Assembly (NCBI GenBank): GCA_963790075.1
Contig: CAWBNG010000004.1
Span: 1,302,001-1,366,000, forward strand
DNA: 64,000 nucleotides
From: CAYOUV01 sp963790075
Lineage (GTDB): Bacteria; Chloroflexota; Anaerolineae; Anaerolineales; Villigracilaceae
Direction: 5' to 3'
The notes under the pieces are model-generated. The model saw nothing but the letters and a program-made list of their open reading frames with translations. It made no database searches and had not been told where the DNA came from. Shown piece by piece: positions 25,892 to 34,470 of the stretch. Both the position numbers and the translations under genes were made by a program. The stretch's first letter is position 1. The number at the start of each line of letters is the position of its first letter.

Positions 25892-26359
25892 ATGATGACA
25901 ATTAGCGCTGGTGATGTGGCTCCTGACTTTGCACTTCCGGACGATACGGGTAAAGTCCGCATGTTATCCGAATTCCATGGGAAGACAGTCTTGATCTATT
26001 TTTATCCAAAAGATGATACACCGGGCTGTACTACTGAAGCCTGCAATTTTCGTGATGACTATTCAGCTTATGAAAAGGCCGGTGTCGTTATACTGGGTAT
26101 CAGTCCGGATACGGTTAAATCCCATGTGAAATTTAAAAGCAAATACGAATTGCCCTTCCCTCTTTTAGCCGATGACGACCATCAAATCTGTGAAGCATAC
26201 GGTGTTTGGGGTTTAAAGAAATTTATGGGTCGCGAGTATATGGGCGTATTGCGAACTACATTCCTGGTTGGCTCGGATGGGATTGTCAAGGATGTATTTG
26301 AGAATGTTAAACCGGCCGACCATAGCACTCAAGTGCTTGAAAGCCTGCGTACAGGTTAA
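25892..26359 (+). CDS. bcp: Thioredoxin-dependent peroxiredoxin (Bcp/PrxQ)
   Basis: A 155 aa peroxiredoxin. The active site DDTPGCTTEACNFRD holds the peroxidatic Cys and, five residues on, the resolving Cys of the atypical 2-Cys PrxQ type. RTTFLVGSDG supplies the conserved Arg region. It reduces hydrogen peroxide and organic peroxides with thioredoxin in the cytoplasm. It has a strong GGAGG site and is followed after 5 bases by the sensor kinase gene, so an oxidative or redox link of that kinase is possible. Confidence 0.92.
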   Translation: MMTISAGDVAPDFALPDDTGKVRMLSEFHGKTVLIYFYPKDDTPGCTTEACNFRDDYSAYEKAGVVILGISPDTVKSHVKFKSKYELPFPLLADDDHQICEAYGVWGLKKFMGREYMGVLRTTFLVGSDGIVKDVFENVKPADHSTQVLESLRTG

Positions 26360-26364
26360 TTGCC

Positions 26365-28101
26365 GTGCTTCTGGTTGATCAGCCCGTTATTTTGTTTGCG
26401 CTGCCGGGGGGACTACTTCTCCTGATTGCCATGCTGGTAATTGTATGGCGGCGGGCTTTGTTTGGGAAGGAGAAATTACAGCAGGAACTAATTGCGACTC
26501 GAACTGAGTTGGAGCGAGAAAGTCAGTACAAAGACGCTTTAGTATCGCTCAGTCAGCTTTTACTGGAGGCCAGCGACGAAGCTTCCATTATCCATGTTTC
26601 GATGCGGGCTGCCCGCACTTTTTTGAAAGCCCAAGGTTGCTCATTTGTTCCATTTGACGAATGGCGGCAATCACTTTCGCCACTCACATACGGTTTAACC
26701 CCGAAAATTCACTCCGCGACATGGCAGGATCGTTTGGCAACCCCGGAAACGCGCCAGGTCTGTAAATTATGCCAGGAACGCCAGGGAGGCGAAAGATGTG
26801 TCCTGTTGACTGATATAGCTGAGCCACAGAATGTTTTTTGTGTTGCCTTGTGTTATGGCGGGCGAGAAGTAGGCGTGATAAATTTTTATTTCGATATGCC
26901 CCTCAATCTTAACCAGGTGGCACATCGCTTCCTTGGCGAAATGGTCCGTTCAGTGGACTTGGCGCTAGAAGCAATTCACTCCCGCCAACAGGAAATGAGC
27001 ATCCTGCATTATTTGCAGACGACGGATACATCGCGAGAGACGCTACCGGAGTTACTAAGTTATTTATTGGAGAATATTCAACATGCTTTGGGTGTAGATT
27101 TTGTATCGGTTTGGGTGCCTGACAATCTGACTTTGAAAGCACCGCTATGGCTGCACTATCCTCAGGCGACATCGGAATTTCAATCGGCATTTAATCCCGC
27201 TTATCTGGAAGATTTGTGGCAAACTGTCAGTCTATCACGTCAAACCCTGGCGCTTGAAAACGTGAACCTGCAGGGCTCCACGCAGGTGGAGAATTGGCGA
27301 ACATTACTTATCCTTCCGCTGGTCTGGCAGGATGAGTCACCAGCCGGCATGTTAATACTTGGAAATCACAAAACCTATACTTTTAAAAAGCATCAATTGC
27401 TGTTGTTGCAGACTGTAGCCGGCCAGGCGGCTCTCATGGTCCAGAATTCGCAACTGGTTGTCGAAATCAGTTATCAGGCAATTTTAGATGAGCGCAGACG
27501 GCTGGCACGAGAAATCCATGATGGCCTGGCACAGACCCTGGCTTTTTTGAAATTAGAAGCAGGACGGATGCAGAATTTTATAGCGCAAGGTCAAATGGAG
27601 CGGGTAGGCCAGACCTTGCGAGGCTGCTATCAAACCCTTTCGGACGCTTACTTGGATGCACGCCAGGCAATTGATGATTTGCATCGTGTTCCGGATGTAC
27701 GTTTACCGGAATGGCTGAAAGCGACAGCGCGTGACTTTGAAGAACTCATGAATATTCCCGTACACGTGGATGCCGACTCCCTTTCTCACGATTTTTCTCC
27801 AGCGATCCAGGCGCAGTTGGTCCGCATTGTTCAGGAAGCCTTAACCAATGTGCGCAAACATGCCCGGGCACGGCATGTGATCCTGCGTGTGCAGCAAACC
27901 CAGGATTTGGTCACAATTGAGGTCCGTGATGATGGTGTGGGTTTTTCGCCGGAAGATGCTCCAGTAATTACCCAGCACGGATTGCGCGGTATGCGCGAGC
28001 GGGCAGAAATGATCGGAGCCGACTTTCAGATTATCAGCCGTGTGGGGGAAGGTTCAACGATACGGCTGGAAGCCCCGATCCGCCTTGAGGAGGGTGTGTG
28101 A
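26365..28101 (+). CDS. NarX/DegS-type sensor histidine kinase with GAF-like domains
   Basis: A 578 aa kinase beginning with GTG. One N-terminal transmembrane helix (about 8-27) is followed by two GAF-like regions (about 60-200 and 215-365). The HisKA_3 H-box reads RRLAREIHDGLAQTL, with the phosphorylated His at 385, and the HATPase domain has QEALTNVRKHA and RDDGVGF. A Cys-rich segment (CKLCQERQGGERC) in the first GAF region could bind a metal or Fe-S cluster and sense redox state. The gene overlaps the LuxR regulator by 4 bases, so they are a cognate pair. Confidence 0.88.
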   Translation: MLLVDQPVILFALPGGLLLLIAMLVIVWRRALFGKEKLQQELIATRTELERESQYKDALVSLSQLLLEASDEASIIHVSMRAARTFLKAQGCSFVPFDEWRQSLSPLTYGLTPKIHSATWQDRLATPETRQVCKLCQERQGGERCVLLTDIAEPQNVFCVALCYGGREVGVINFYFDMPLNLNQVAHRFLGEMVRSVDLALEAIHSRQQEMSILHYLQTTDTSRETLPELLSYLLENIQHALGVDFVSVWVPDNLTLKAPLWLHYPQATSEFQSAFNPAYLEDLWQTVSLSRQTLALENVNLQGSTQVENWRTLLILPLVWQDESPAGMLILGNHKTYTFKKHQLLLLQTVAGQAALMVQNSQLVVEISYQAILDERRRLAREIHDGLAQTLAFLKLEAGRMQNFIAQGQMERVGQTLRGCYQTLSDAYLDARQAIDDLHRVPDVRLPEWLKATARDFEELMNIPVHVDADSLSHDFSPAIQAQLVRIVQEALTNVRKHARARHVILRVQQTQDLVTIEVRDDGVGFSPEDAPVITQHGLRGMRERAEMIGADFQIISRVGEGSTIRLEAPIRLEEGV

Positions 28102-28736
28102 GCGAAAAAATTCGCCTGGTGGTAGTAGATGATCACGTGCTTTTTAGGCGCGGATTGGTCGGTTTGTTATCCGAGATGCCTGAGTTCGAAGTGGTAGGAG
28201 AAGCGGGATCCGGCATGGAAGCATTGGAAGTAGTACGTTCCTCCAAGCCCCAAATCATCTTGTTGGATGTCAATATGCCGGGACTGAGCGGGATCGAAAC
28301 GCTTGAGATGCTGCGAAAAATTGGAGTGGATGTACACATCCTGATGCTGACCATTTCCCAGCAGGATGACGATTTGGTCGGGGCAATTATGAACGGCGCT
28401 GACGGTTATTTGCTCAAGAATGTCGAACCCGAAACACTGCGCCAAACGCTGCTGCAGGTTGCCCAGGGACATTCCATTCTGTCGCCTGAGATGACCAGTA
28501 AAGTCTTCACTGTCCTACGTAATGCAAGAATTGAGCGGGCCGCAGAATTGCTCAGCGAAAGAGAGATGGATGTGTTGCGGTGCCTGACTCACGGCTTAAC
28601 GACCGCTCAAATTGCCGAGGAACTCTTTATCTCTGAAAATACGGTCAAAACGCATATCCGTCACCTTATGGAAAAACTGGAAGTCAACAATCGGGCGGAA
28701 GCGGTGGCAAAGGCTGCACAACAAGGCATTATTTAG
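28098..28736 (+). CDS. LuxR/NarL-family response regulator
   Basis: A 212 aa regulator with an N-terminal receiver (VVDDHVLFRRGLVGLL, phosphoacceptor in ILLDVNMPG, Lys in YLLKNVEPE) and a C-terminal helix-turn-helix (LSEREMDVLRCLTHGLTTAQIA, then ISENTVKTHIRHLMEKLEV). It starts with GTG within the kinase stop (GTGTGA) and is the cognate regulator of that kinase. Its targets are unknown; the cox block follows after its terminator. Confidence 0.92.
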   Translation: MSEKIRLVVVDDHVLFRRGLVGLLSEMPEFEVVGEAGSGMEALEVVRSSKPQIILLDVNMPGLSGIETLEMLRKIGVDVHILMLTISQQDDDLVGAIMNGADGYLLKNVEPETLRQTLLQVAQGHSILSPEMTSKVFTVLRNARIERAAELLSEREMDVLRCLTHGLTTAQIAEELFISENTVKTHIRHLMEKLEVNNRAEAVAKAAQQGII

Positions 28737-28760
28737 TTCCCAACCTATTTAAGGGTGATG

Positions 28761-28797
28761 ACAAGCGGGTGATACCAAGATCACCCGCTTGTGTTTA
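28761..28797 (+). terminator. Terminator after the LuxR regulator gene
   Basis: A 13-bp perfect stem (ACAAGCGGGTGAT/ATCACCCGCTTGT) with a 6-base loop, followed by GTTTATT. The U-run is short. Confidence 0.75.
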
Positions 28798-28881
28798 TTA
28801 AATCCCTCGTTTATAGAAGTTATATAAGTGACAAATAAGAGAACATTTGGTAAATTAGGGGAGCATTAAACGGTTTGTCTT

Positions 28882-29244
28882 ATGTCCAATCAGCCCCAAG
28901 ATCCCCGGCGCGTATTGATTGCTTCTGCCAACCCCTTGTTTCGTGAGGGGTTGCGTAAGGTTTATGCGGAGCGTTGGGGCGATTCGGCTGTCATCGTTGG
29001 CATGCCGGCAACCATGGAAGAAACACTCACGGCCCTGGACGAGAAACAGCCTGACCTGGTAATCGTCGATCACGATGACCAAACGATGAACCGGGACGAA
29101 TTCCTCAACCGTTTTATGAGCGGTGAAGCCCCGATGCAGGTTGTGCTGGTTTCGTTAGGCGCTTCCGAACCGGTCGTGATTTATGATCGCCGTCGTCTTT
29201 CGTCTGCTCAGGCGGAAGACTGGTTGACCAATCCCTGGTCATGA
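28882..29244 (+). CDS. Pseudo-receiver-like protein upstream of the cox operon
   Basis: A 120 aa protein that resembles a response-regulator receiver: RRVLIASANPLFREGLRKVY at the start and PDLVIVDHDD with a possible phosphoacceptor Asp. The acidic pair after the first strand is missing (ASAN), and no conserved Lys is visible. It is therefore likely not phosphorylated in the normal way. It sits 31 bases before coxB and is probably co-transcribed, so it may regulate or assemble the oxidase. Function unknown. Confidence 0.6.
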   Translation: MSNQPQDPRRVLIASANPLFREGLRKVYAERWGDSAVIVGMPATMEETLTALDEKQPDLVIVDHDDQTMNRDEFLNRFMSGEAPMQVVLVSLGASEPVVIYDRRRLSSAQAEDWLTNPWS

Positions 29245-29275
29245 GCGTTAAATTCTCAAGCGAGGAGAAACACCC

Positions 29276-30286
29276 ATGCGACGTTTTGTATTCGTAGCAG
29301 CCCTGGTCTTGGTGTCGACCGTGCTGGTGTATGCCGGGTTGAATGCGATTGGCTTGATGCCCGTCGAGGCCAGTGCACAATCTATCTCCATCGACCATCT
29401 GTTCAACCTTGAGGTTATCGCGATCTCTTTTCTGTTTTCGTTGATCGTTATTCCTCTGGCTTACAGTCTAATTGCTTTCCGGCGCAGGCCTGGTGAAACC
29501 GGCGACGGTGCCCACTTCGAAGGCAATACCCGGCTCGAAATTTTTTGGACGGTTATCCCATTAATCACTGTGTTAGCTTTTGCTTACATGGGGGCGCAAT
29601 CGCTGGGCGAAATCCGCCGAGTCGATCCGCAAGCTATGCAGATCTCAGTAACAGGCATTCAGTGGGCCTGGAGTTTTAATTACCCGGATTATGGTATTCA
29701 ATCCAATGAATTGTACTTGCCTGTCAACAGGCAAGTACTGCTCAATATGACATCCCAGGATGTCATCCACTCATTCTGGGTGCCGGAATTCCGGGTCAAG
29801 CAGGACCTGGTTCCGGGCCGCACAACCGAATATCGGATTACGCCGACATTAATCGGGGATTATAAAGTCCGCTGTGCGGAATTATGTGGTACGTCCCATG
29901 CTTATATGCTGGCCCCGATCCATGTTGTCTCTGAAACGGACTTTCAAGCCTGGGTGCAGAAAGAACAGGCTGCTGTCGCTGCTGCGGCTACAGGTGCGCC
30001 TGATCCCGCGCGAGGTCAGCAGCTGTACGAGAGTGTTGGGTGTAAAGCCTGTCATTCGCTGGACGGATCAACTGGCGTCGGTCCATCCTGGAAAGGATTG
30101 TTCGGATCCGAGGTCGCATTGAATGATGGTACCAAGGTCACAGCAGATGAGGCCTACATTGTAGAGTTGATCAAGGATCCGGGGGCCAAAATTGTTAATG
30201 GTTTCCAGGCGGGCGCTATGCCGCAGTTCAACCTGACGGACGCCCAAATCAATGACATCGTCGCTTTCATCAAGACGGTGAAATAA
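29276..30286 (+). CDS. coxB: Cytochrome c oxidase subunit II with fused cytochrome c domain (caa3 type)
   Basis: A 336 aa protein with two membrane helices (first acting as signal anchor), then the CuA cupredoxin domain with the full ligand set CAELCGTSHAYM. A C-terminal class I cytochrome c domain follows (CKACH heme site, Met ligand in AGAMPQF). The fusion defines a caa3-type oxidase that takes electrons through its own heme c. A GAGGAG site precedes the ATG; coxA follows after 18 bases. A perfect 12-bp inverted repeat lies inside the coding region at 29713-29738. Confidence 0.95.
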   Translation: MRRFVFVAALVLVSTVLVYAGLNAIGLMPVEASAQSISIDHLFNLEVIAISFLFSLIVIPLAYSLIAFRRRPGETGDGAHFEGNTRLEIFWTVIPLITVLAFAYMGAQSLGEIRRVDPQAMQISVTGIQWAWSFNYPDYGIQSNELYLPVNRQVLLNMTSQDVIHSFWVPEFRVKQDLVPGRTTEYRITPTLIGDYKVRCAELCGTSHAYMLAPIHVVSETDFQAWVQKEQAAVAAAATGAPDPARGQQLYESVGCKACHSLDGSTGVGPSWKGLFGSEVALNDGTKVTADEAYIVELIKDPGAKIVNGFQAGAMPQFNLTDAQINDIVAFIKTVK

Positions 30287-30304
30287 CCTGAGGAGGATCT
30301 GGCT

Positions 30305-32341
30305 ATGAAAAAGTTATCGCCCGTCTTACGCGGCTTATCCCTTCTGGCCGTGGGTGCATTTGTGGGGTATCTGCTGGGGTTGGGGTTGGATGCCCTGGTT
30401 ACCGGGGAAGTTCATTTTTCGGGGCCGATTAGTGGGTTGTTGGCGATGTTTTTCGGTGCAACCGCCTTCTTTTTTGGTGTAATCGGATATCGCGCAATTA
30501 CGCGTGGCTTGACTTGGCAAGTAGTTGGCACACTGTTAGGTGCGCTTTTCGTGACCGGAATCCGTGTCTTGTTGGGGCTGAAACCATTTGACAAATTCTT
30601 TTTCAGCGAACCAGCCTGGGTATTCGGCGGGGTGGTCGGTGCGCTTTCCTTCCTGGTCGGCGTTGGGGTCTTGAATGACTGGTTCAAATGGGCGATAGGC
30701 GAGCAGACATCCAATCATCATGAGGATGCTCCCGGTTGGAAAAAATATTTCGGTGTCTCTTACGACCATAAGGTGATCGGTATTCAATACACTGTGACGG
30801 CTTTGCTTTTACTCAGCATTGGCGGTTTGTTTGCGCTTATTTTCCGTACCGAGTTGGCAGAATCTGGCCTGCAATTTCTGAAAACGACTTTTAATATATT
30901 CGATCAGAATGGCCTCCAGGTTTACAACACCCTGATGAGTTTGCACGGCATGGTGATGATCGTCTCGATCCTGATGGGTATTGCCGGTATGATGAATTAT
31001 CTGGTGCCATTACTGGTTGGCGCAGATGATATGGCGTTCCCGCGCTTGAACGCTTTCTCTTATTGGGTGGCTGTCCCGGCAGCAGTCTTATTGCTCTCCA
31101 GTCTTTTCTTGGGCGGATTTGACACTGGCTGGACGGGTTATCCACCGCTTTCGGCTCGCGCTCCAGTTGGGATGCAGATGTTCTTCCTGGGCGTGTTTTT
31201 TGCCGGCTGGTCGTCCATTCTCGGTGGGTTGAATCTGATCGCCACGGTCGTGCGGATGCGTGCCAAGGGGATGATCGCCTTCCGCATGCCGATCTTCGTC
31301 TGGGGCGCAATTGCGACTTCGATTATCTCCCTGACAGCTACGCAGTTGATAGGTTTATCGTTCCAATTGGTCATGTTCCAACGCTTGTTGGGCATGGGAT
31401 TTTTTGATCCGGCCAAAGGCGGCAACCCGGTTCTCTTCCAGCACCTATTTTGGTTCTATTCGCATCCAGCAGTCTATGTCTTCGTGCTGCCTGGTCTGGG
31501 TGTGATCAGTGAGCTCTTGCCCGTTTTTGTTCGCAAGCCGCTGTTTGGCTACAAATGGATTGCAATGTCCTCGCTGGCAATAGCCCTGGTTGGTTTCCTG
31601 GTTTGGGCACATCACATGTTCACCTCGGGCATGAACGAATATCTGCGAGTGCCGTTTATGTACAGCACGCTGCTGGTGGCTGTCCCGACAGGGGTTAAGT
31701 TCTTCTCGTGGGTTGGGACGATCTGGCAGGGGAAAATTACGACCCCGACACCAATGTTGTTTGTCTTGGGGGCAATCGTCGTCTTCTTGTTGGGCGGTTT
31801 AACTGGTCCGCCAAATGCGACCGTCTCGACCGACCTGCAGTTGCACGATACCTACTATATCGTTGGCCATTTCCACGACACGATGTTCGGCGGGTACATC
31901 TTTCCATTCTTCGCGGCGATTTATTATTGGTTTCCAAAAGCGACCGGGCGCCGCATGAGCGAAAAGCTTGGCAAGCTGCATTTCTGGTTGATGACGCCTT
32001 CTTTCCTGACCCTGACCCTGTCCATGATGCGGGTCGGTTTGCTTGGAATGCGTCGGCGGATTGCCGATTATGACCCGGCCTTGGGTTTTGACATATATCA
32101 TTTGATCATGACCATCGCGGCGTTCCTGATTGCCACCTCGGTCGTGATTTTTATGTACAACTTCTTCTATAGCATCCAGCATGGGCAAGAAGCCAAGAAT
32201 AATATCTGGGAATCTCGTTCTCCTGAATGGCAGGTGCCTTCACCCATGCCAGTGCACAACTATGATCAACCCTTCGAAGTAGTTGGGGAGCCGTATGATT
32301 ACGGTCTGCCTGGCTCCGAATACATTCGGTTCATTAAATAA
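30305..32341 (+). CDS. coxA: Cytochrome c oxidase subunit I, A2-type, with N-terminal four-helix extension
   Basis: A 678 aa heme-copper oxidase catalytic subunit. Heme a and a3/CuB ligands are visible in SLHGMVM, the HPAVY helix, VWAHHMFTSGM and HDTYYIVGHFHDTM. Helix VI reads YSHPAV, the mark of the A2 subfamily, in which the proton-gating Glu of HPEVY is replaced by the Tyr-Ser pair. The canonical core begins around residue 153 (HKVIGIQYTVTA). About 145 residues before it carry four extra hydrophobic helices of unknown role. It reduces oxygen and pumps protons. Confidence 0.95.
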   Translation: MKKLSPVLRGLSLLAVGAFVGYLLGLGLDALVTGEVHFSGPISGLLAMFFGATAFFFGVIGYRAITRGLTWQVVGTLLGALFVTGIRVLLGLKPFDKFFFSEPAWVFGGVVGALSFLVGVGVLNDWFKWAIGEQTSNHHEDAPGWKKYFGVSYDHKVIGIQYTVTALLLLSIGGLFALIFRTELAESGLQFLKTTFNIFDQNGLQVYNTLMSLHGMVMIVSILMGIAGMMNYLVPLLVGADDMAFPRLNAFSYWVAVPAAVLLLSSLFLGGFDTGWTGYPPLSARAPVGMQMFFLGVFFAGWSSILGGLNLIATVVRMRAKGMIAFRMPIFVWGAIATSIISLTATQLIGLSFQLVMFQRLLGMGFFDPAKGGNPVLFQHLFWFYSHPAVYVFVLPGLGVISELLPVFVRKPLFGYKWIAMSSLAIALVGFLVWAHHMFTSGMNEYLRVPFMYSTLLVAVPTGVKFFSWVGTIWQGKITTPTPMLFVLGAIVVFLLGGLTGPPNATVSTDLQLHDTYYIVGHFHDTMFGGYIFPFFAAIYYWFPKATGRRMSEKLGKLHFWLMTPSFLTLTLSMMRVGLLGMRRRIADYDPALGFDIYHLIMTIAAFLIATSVVIFMYNFFYSIQHGQEAKNNIWESRSPEWQVPSPMPVHNYDQPFEVVGEPYDYGLPGSEYIRFIK

Positions 32342-32358
32342 GGAGCGGGAGAGGATCC

Positions 32359-33123
32359 ATGGAACACAACAAATCGTACGCATATCGCCTGGGTGTCAGC
32401 ATATTTATTCTGCTGGCTTTCCTGACCGCTGCCGAGTTTTGGGTTGCTTTGACTTTCGCTTCGGTGCTAATTTTGATCGTGATGGCATTGGCAAAAGCCG
32501 GTCTGGTAATGTATTACTACATGCATGTTTACAGGTTGGCTGAGATTGAAAAAGATGCCGATCCGCATGGACATGAATACAAGACTGCGACAAATCGCCT
32601 GGGATTGTGGCTTTTTCTCCTGTCCGATTCCTTCGTTTTTACCGGCCTGCTGGTCACGCGTTTCAACCTGCTCGGTCTCACACGCCCACACCTGAATCAG
32701 GAATTAGGCTTGGCGGTCACCTCCGTGTTGCTGCTCTCTTCGTTTTTTGTTAATCGCGCCGAGGCGGCGATGGAACATGGAGACCGCAAAAATTTCCTGA
32801 TCGGGATCAGCCTGACCCTGATCCTGGGGATCGTCTTCCTGGCCGGTGTGATTGGGATCGAATGGCCGTCAGCGATTGCCGAAGGGATCACGCCGGATTC
32901 GGGTGCGGGCGGCGCGGTCTTCTTCATGATGACCGGTATGCATGCTTTCCACGTATTAACAGGGGTCATCTTTTTGATCATTGTCCTGCGCAATGGGATG
33001 CGTGGAGGCTATTCGCAGGAAAAACATTGGGGCGTGGAAGCCGCAACTGTTTACTGGCACTTTATAGACGTCGTCTGGATCTTCTTTTATCCGGCGTTGT
33101 ATTTGATTGGTGTTTTACTTTAG
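32359..33123 (+). CDS. ctaE: Fused cytochrome c oxidase subunit IV-III
   Basis: A 254 aa protein. Residues 1-75 look like a prokaryotic COX4/CtaF-type subunit (RLGVSIFILLAFLTAAEFWVA, MALAKAGLVMYYYMHV). Residues 80-254 form a short subunit III (LGLWLFLLSDSFVFTGLL, GMHAFHVLTGVIFLI, YWHFIDVVWIFFYPALYL). No stop separates them, so the two subunits are one chain. It belongs to the cox operon, 17 bases after coxA, with a GGGAGAGG site. Confidence 0.9.
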   Translation: MEHNKSYAYRLGVSIFILLAFLTAAEFWVALTFASVLILIVMALAKAGLVMYYYMHVYRLAEIEKDADPHGHEYKTATNRLGLWLFLLSDSFVFTGLLVTRFNLLGLTRPHLNQELGLAVTSVLLLSSFFVNRAEAAMEHGDRKNFLIGISLTLILGIVFLAGVIGIEWPSAIAEGITPDSGAGGAVFFMMTGMHAFHVLTGVIFLIIVLRNGMRGGYSQEKHWGVEAATVYWHFIDVVWIFFYPALYLIGVLL

Positions 33124-33135
33124 CGGTAGGGCGAG

Positions 33136-33163
33136 AGGCGCGCTGAGACGTCTCGGCGCGCCT
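33136..33163. other. GC-rich inverted repeat between ctaE and the cupredoxin-like gene
   Basis: Two 14-base arms (AGGCGCGCTGAGAC and its complement with one G-U pair) meet without a spacer. There is no U-run, so this may be an mRNA-processing or stabilising hairpin within the cox transcript. Confidence 0.4.
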
Positions 33164-33205
33164 CGCAATTCCGGTTGGAGTAGGGCGTATTTGTGAGAAG
33201 GAAAA

Positions 33206-33703
33206 ATGAACTGGAAAATAGTTGTACGGCGGGTAACACTTTCAATGTTGGTGGGCGTAGTATTTGGCTTTTTGATAAGCGAAGTTGGTTTTCGGCTTCA
33301 AAAGAATGTCGAGACGCGTCCACCGGAACAGGTTGAATTGGTGATACCGGCGGGTACGGCGGAGCGGATTGCACGAGGGGAAAGCACACCCTCGCTCCCG
33401 GCAGAAATGAAATTCGTGGTTGGCGATACCCTGGTTGTCCGCAATGAAGATTTAACCACGCACCAGCTTGGACCGTTGGTGGTTCCGCCCGGGTCATCTG
33501 CCAGCCTGGTACTTGATCAGGAACAAAATTATGCCTTCCAGTGTTCCTTCCAGCCGACCAAATATCTCGGACTCGATGTACAGGAACCCCTGACAATCAC
33601 TACACGACTGACCGGTGTTTTGTTTGGTGGACTCCCCATGGGTGCTTTGTTGGCAGTTTACAGCCTGGTAGCCTGGCCAATCAAAAAAGAGGTCGGAGGA
33701 TGA
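33206..33703 (+). CDS. Membrane-anchored cupredoxin-like protein of the cox operon
   Basis: A 165 aa protein with an N-terminal anchor helix (about 9-26), a beta-rich extracytoplasmic domain and a C-terminal helix (about 136-157). The domain has cupredoxin-like features: VGDTLVVRNEDLTTHQLGP and a later Cys in FQCSF. The second His and the Met of blue copper sites are not evident, so metal binding is doubtful. It lies between ctaE and SURF1 and overlaps the latter (ATGA), so an assembly role, such as copper handling, is inferred. Confidence 0.65.
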   Translation: MNWKIVVRRVTLSMLVGVVFGFLISEVGFRLQKNVETRPPEQVELVIPAGTAERIARGESTPSLPAEMKFVVGDTLVVRNEDLTTHQLGPLVVPPGSSASLVLDQEQNYAFQCSFQPTKYLGLDVQEPLTITTRLTGVLFGGLPMGALLAVYSLVAWPIKKEVGG

Positions 33704-34470
33704 ATTTTCGGTTGTTTTTAAGTCGTCGCTGGTGGTGGACGACCTTACTAGTCCTAATAGGCACAGCGGTTTGCATTCGTTTGGGTATTTGGCAGCTCGA
33801 TCGCTTGCATCAGCGCCGGACCTTTAATACCCACGTCGAATCTATGTGGGCATTGCCCGCTCTGCAATTGACGGCGACCTCACAGGTTGCGGTGACGACC
33901 ATGGAATACCGGTCGGTTGAAGTAACCGGTAGGTATGATTTCTCGCAGCAAGTTGCATTGCGCAATCAGGTTTGGACGGATCAAAATGGCATTCCCCAGG
34001 CCGGATACCACCTGGTTACCCCGCTTTTGCTCGCTGATAGTGGGCCGGCTGTTCTCGTCGACCGAGGCTGGGTCCCGGCAAGTGGGAACGCTCAACCTGC
34101 CGACTGGCAAAAGTATGATCAGCCTGGGCAAATTACTTTGCAGGGAATTATTCGGTTAGGGCAAGCCAAGCCGGAGATGGGGGGCGTTCCCGATCCGCAA
34201 TTGGCCGTGGGGCAATCCCGTTTGGATTTCTGGAACGTGGTCAACCTCGAGCGAATCCGGCAGCAAACTCCCTACGCGCTTTTACCAGTTTACATTCAGC
34301 CGAATCCCGACCCGGCCCGGAACGAACCGCCTTATCCATATCAGCCAACGATCGAGTTGACTGAAGGGCCGCACCTGGGATATGCCTTCCAGTGGTTCAC
34401 GTTCGCCACCATAATGTTTGTCGGGTACCCATTTTATTTGCGTAAGCAAGAACCGGAGGCAGCAAAATGA
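33700..34470 (+). CDS. SURF1-family oxidase assembly protein
   Basis: A 256 aa protein with helices at both ends (about 11-27 and 232-250) and a periplasmic domain between, the SURF1 layout. Signature segments are LGIWQLDRLHQRR, YRSVEVTGRYD, GYHLVTPLLL and VLVDRGWVPA, then HLGYAFQWFTFA. It helps insert heme a into subunit I. The ATG overlaps the preceding stop in ATGA, and its own end overlaps ctaB by 4 bases. Confidence 0.9.
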   Translation: MNFRLFLSRRWWWTTLLVLIGTAVCIRLGIWQLDRLHQRRTFNTHVESMWALPALQLTATSQVAVTTMEYRSVEVTGRYDFSQQVALRNQVWTDQNGIPQAGYHLVTPLLLADSGPAVLVDRGWVPASGNAQPADWQKYDQPGQITLQGIIRLGQAKPEMGGVPDPQLAVGQSRLDFWNVVNLERIRQQTPYALLPVYIQPNPDPARNEPPYPYQPTIELTEGPHLGYAFQWFTFATIMFVGYPFYLRKQEPEAAK

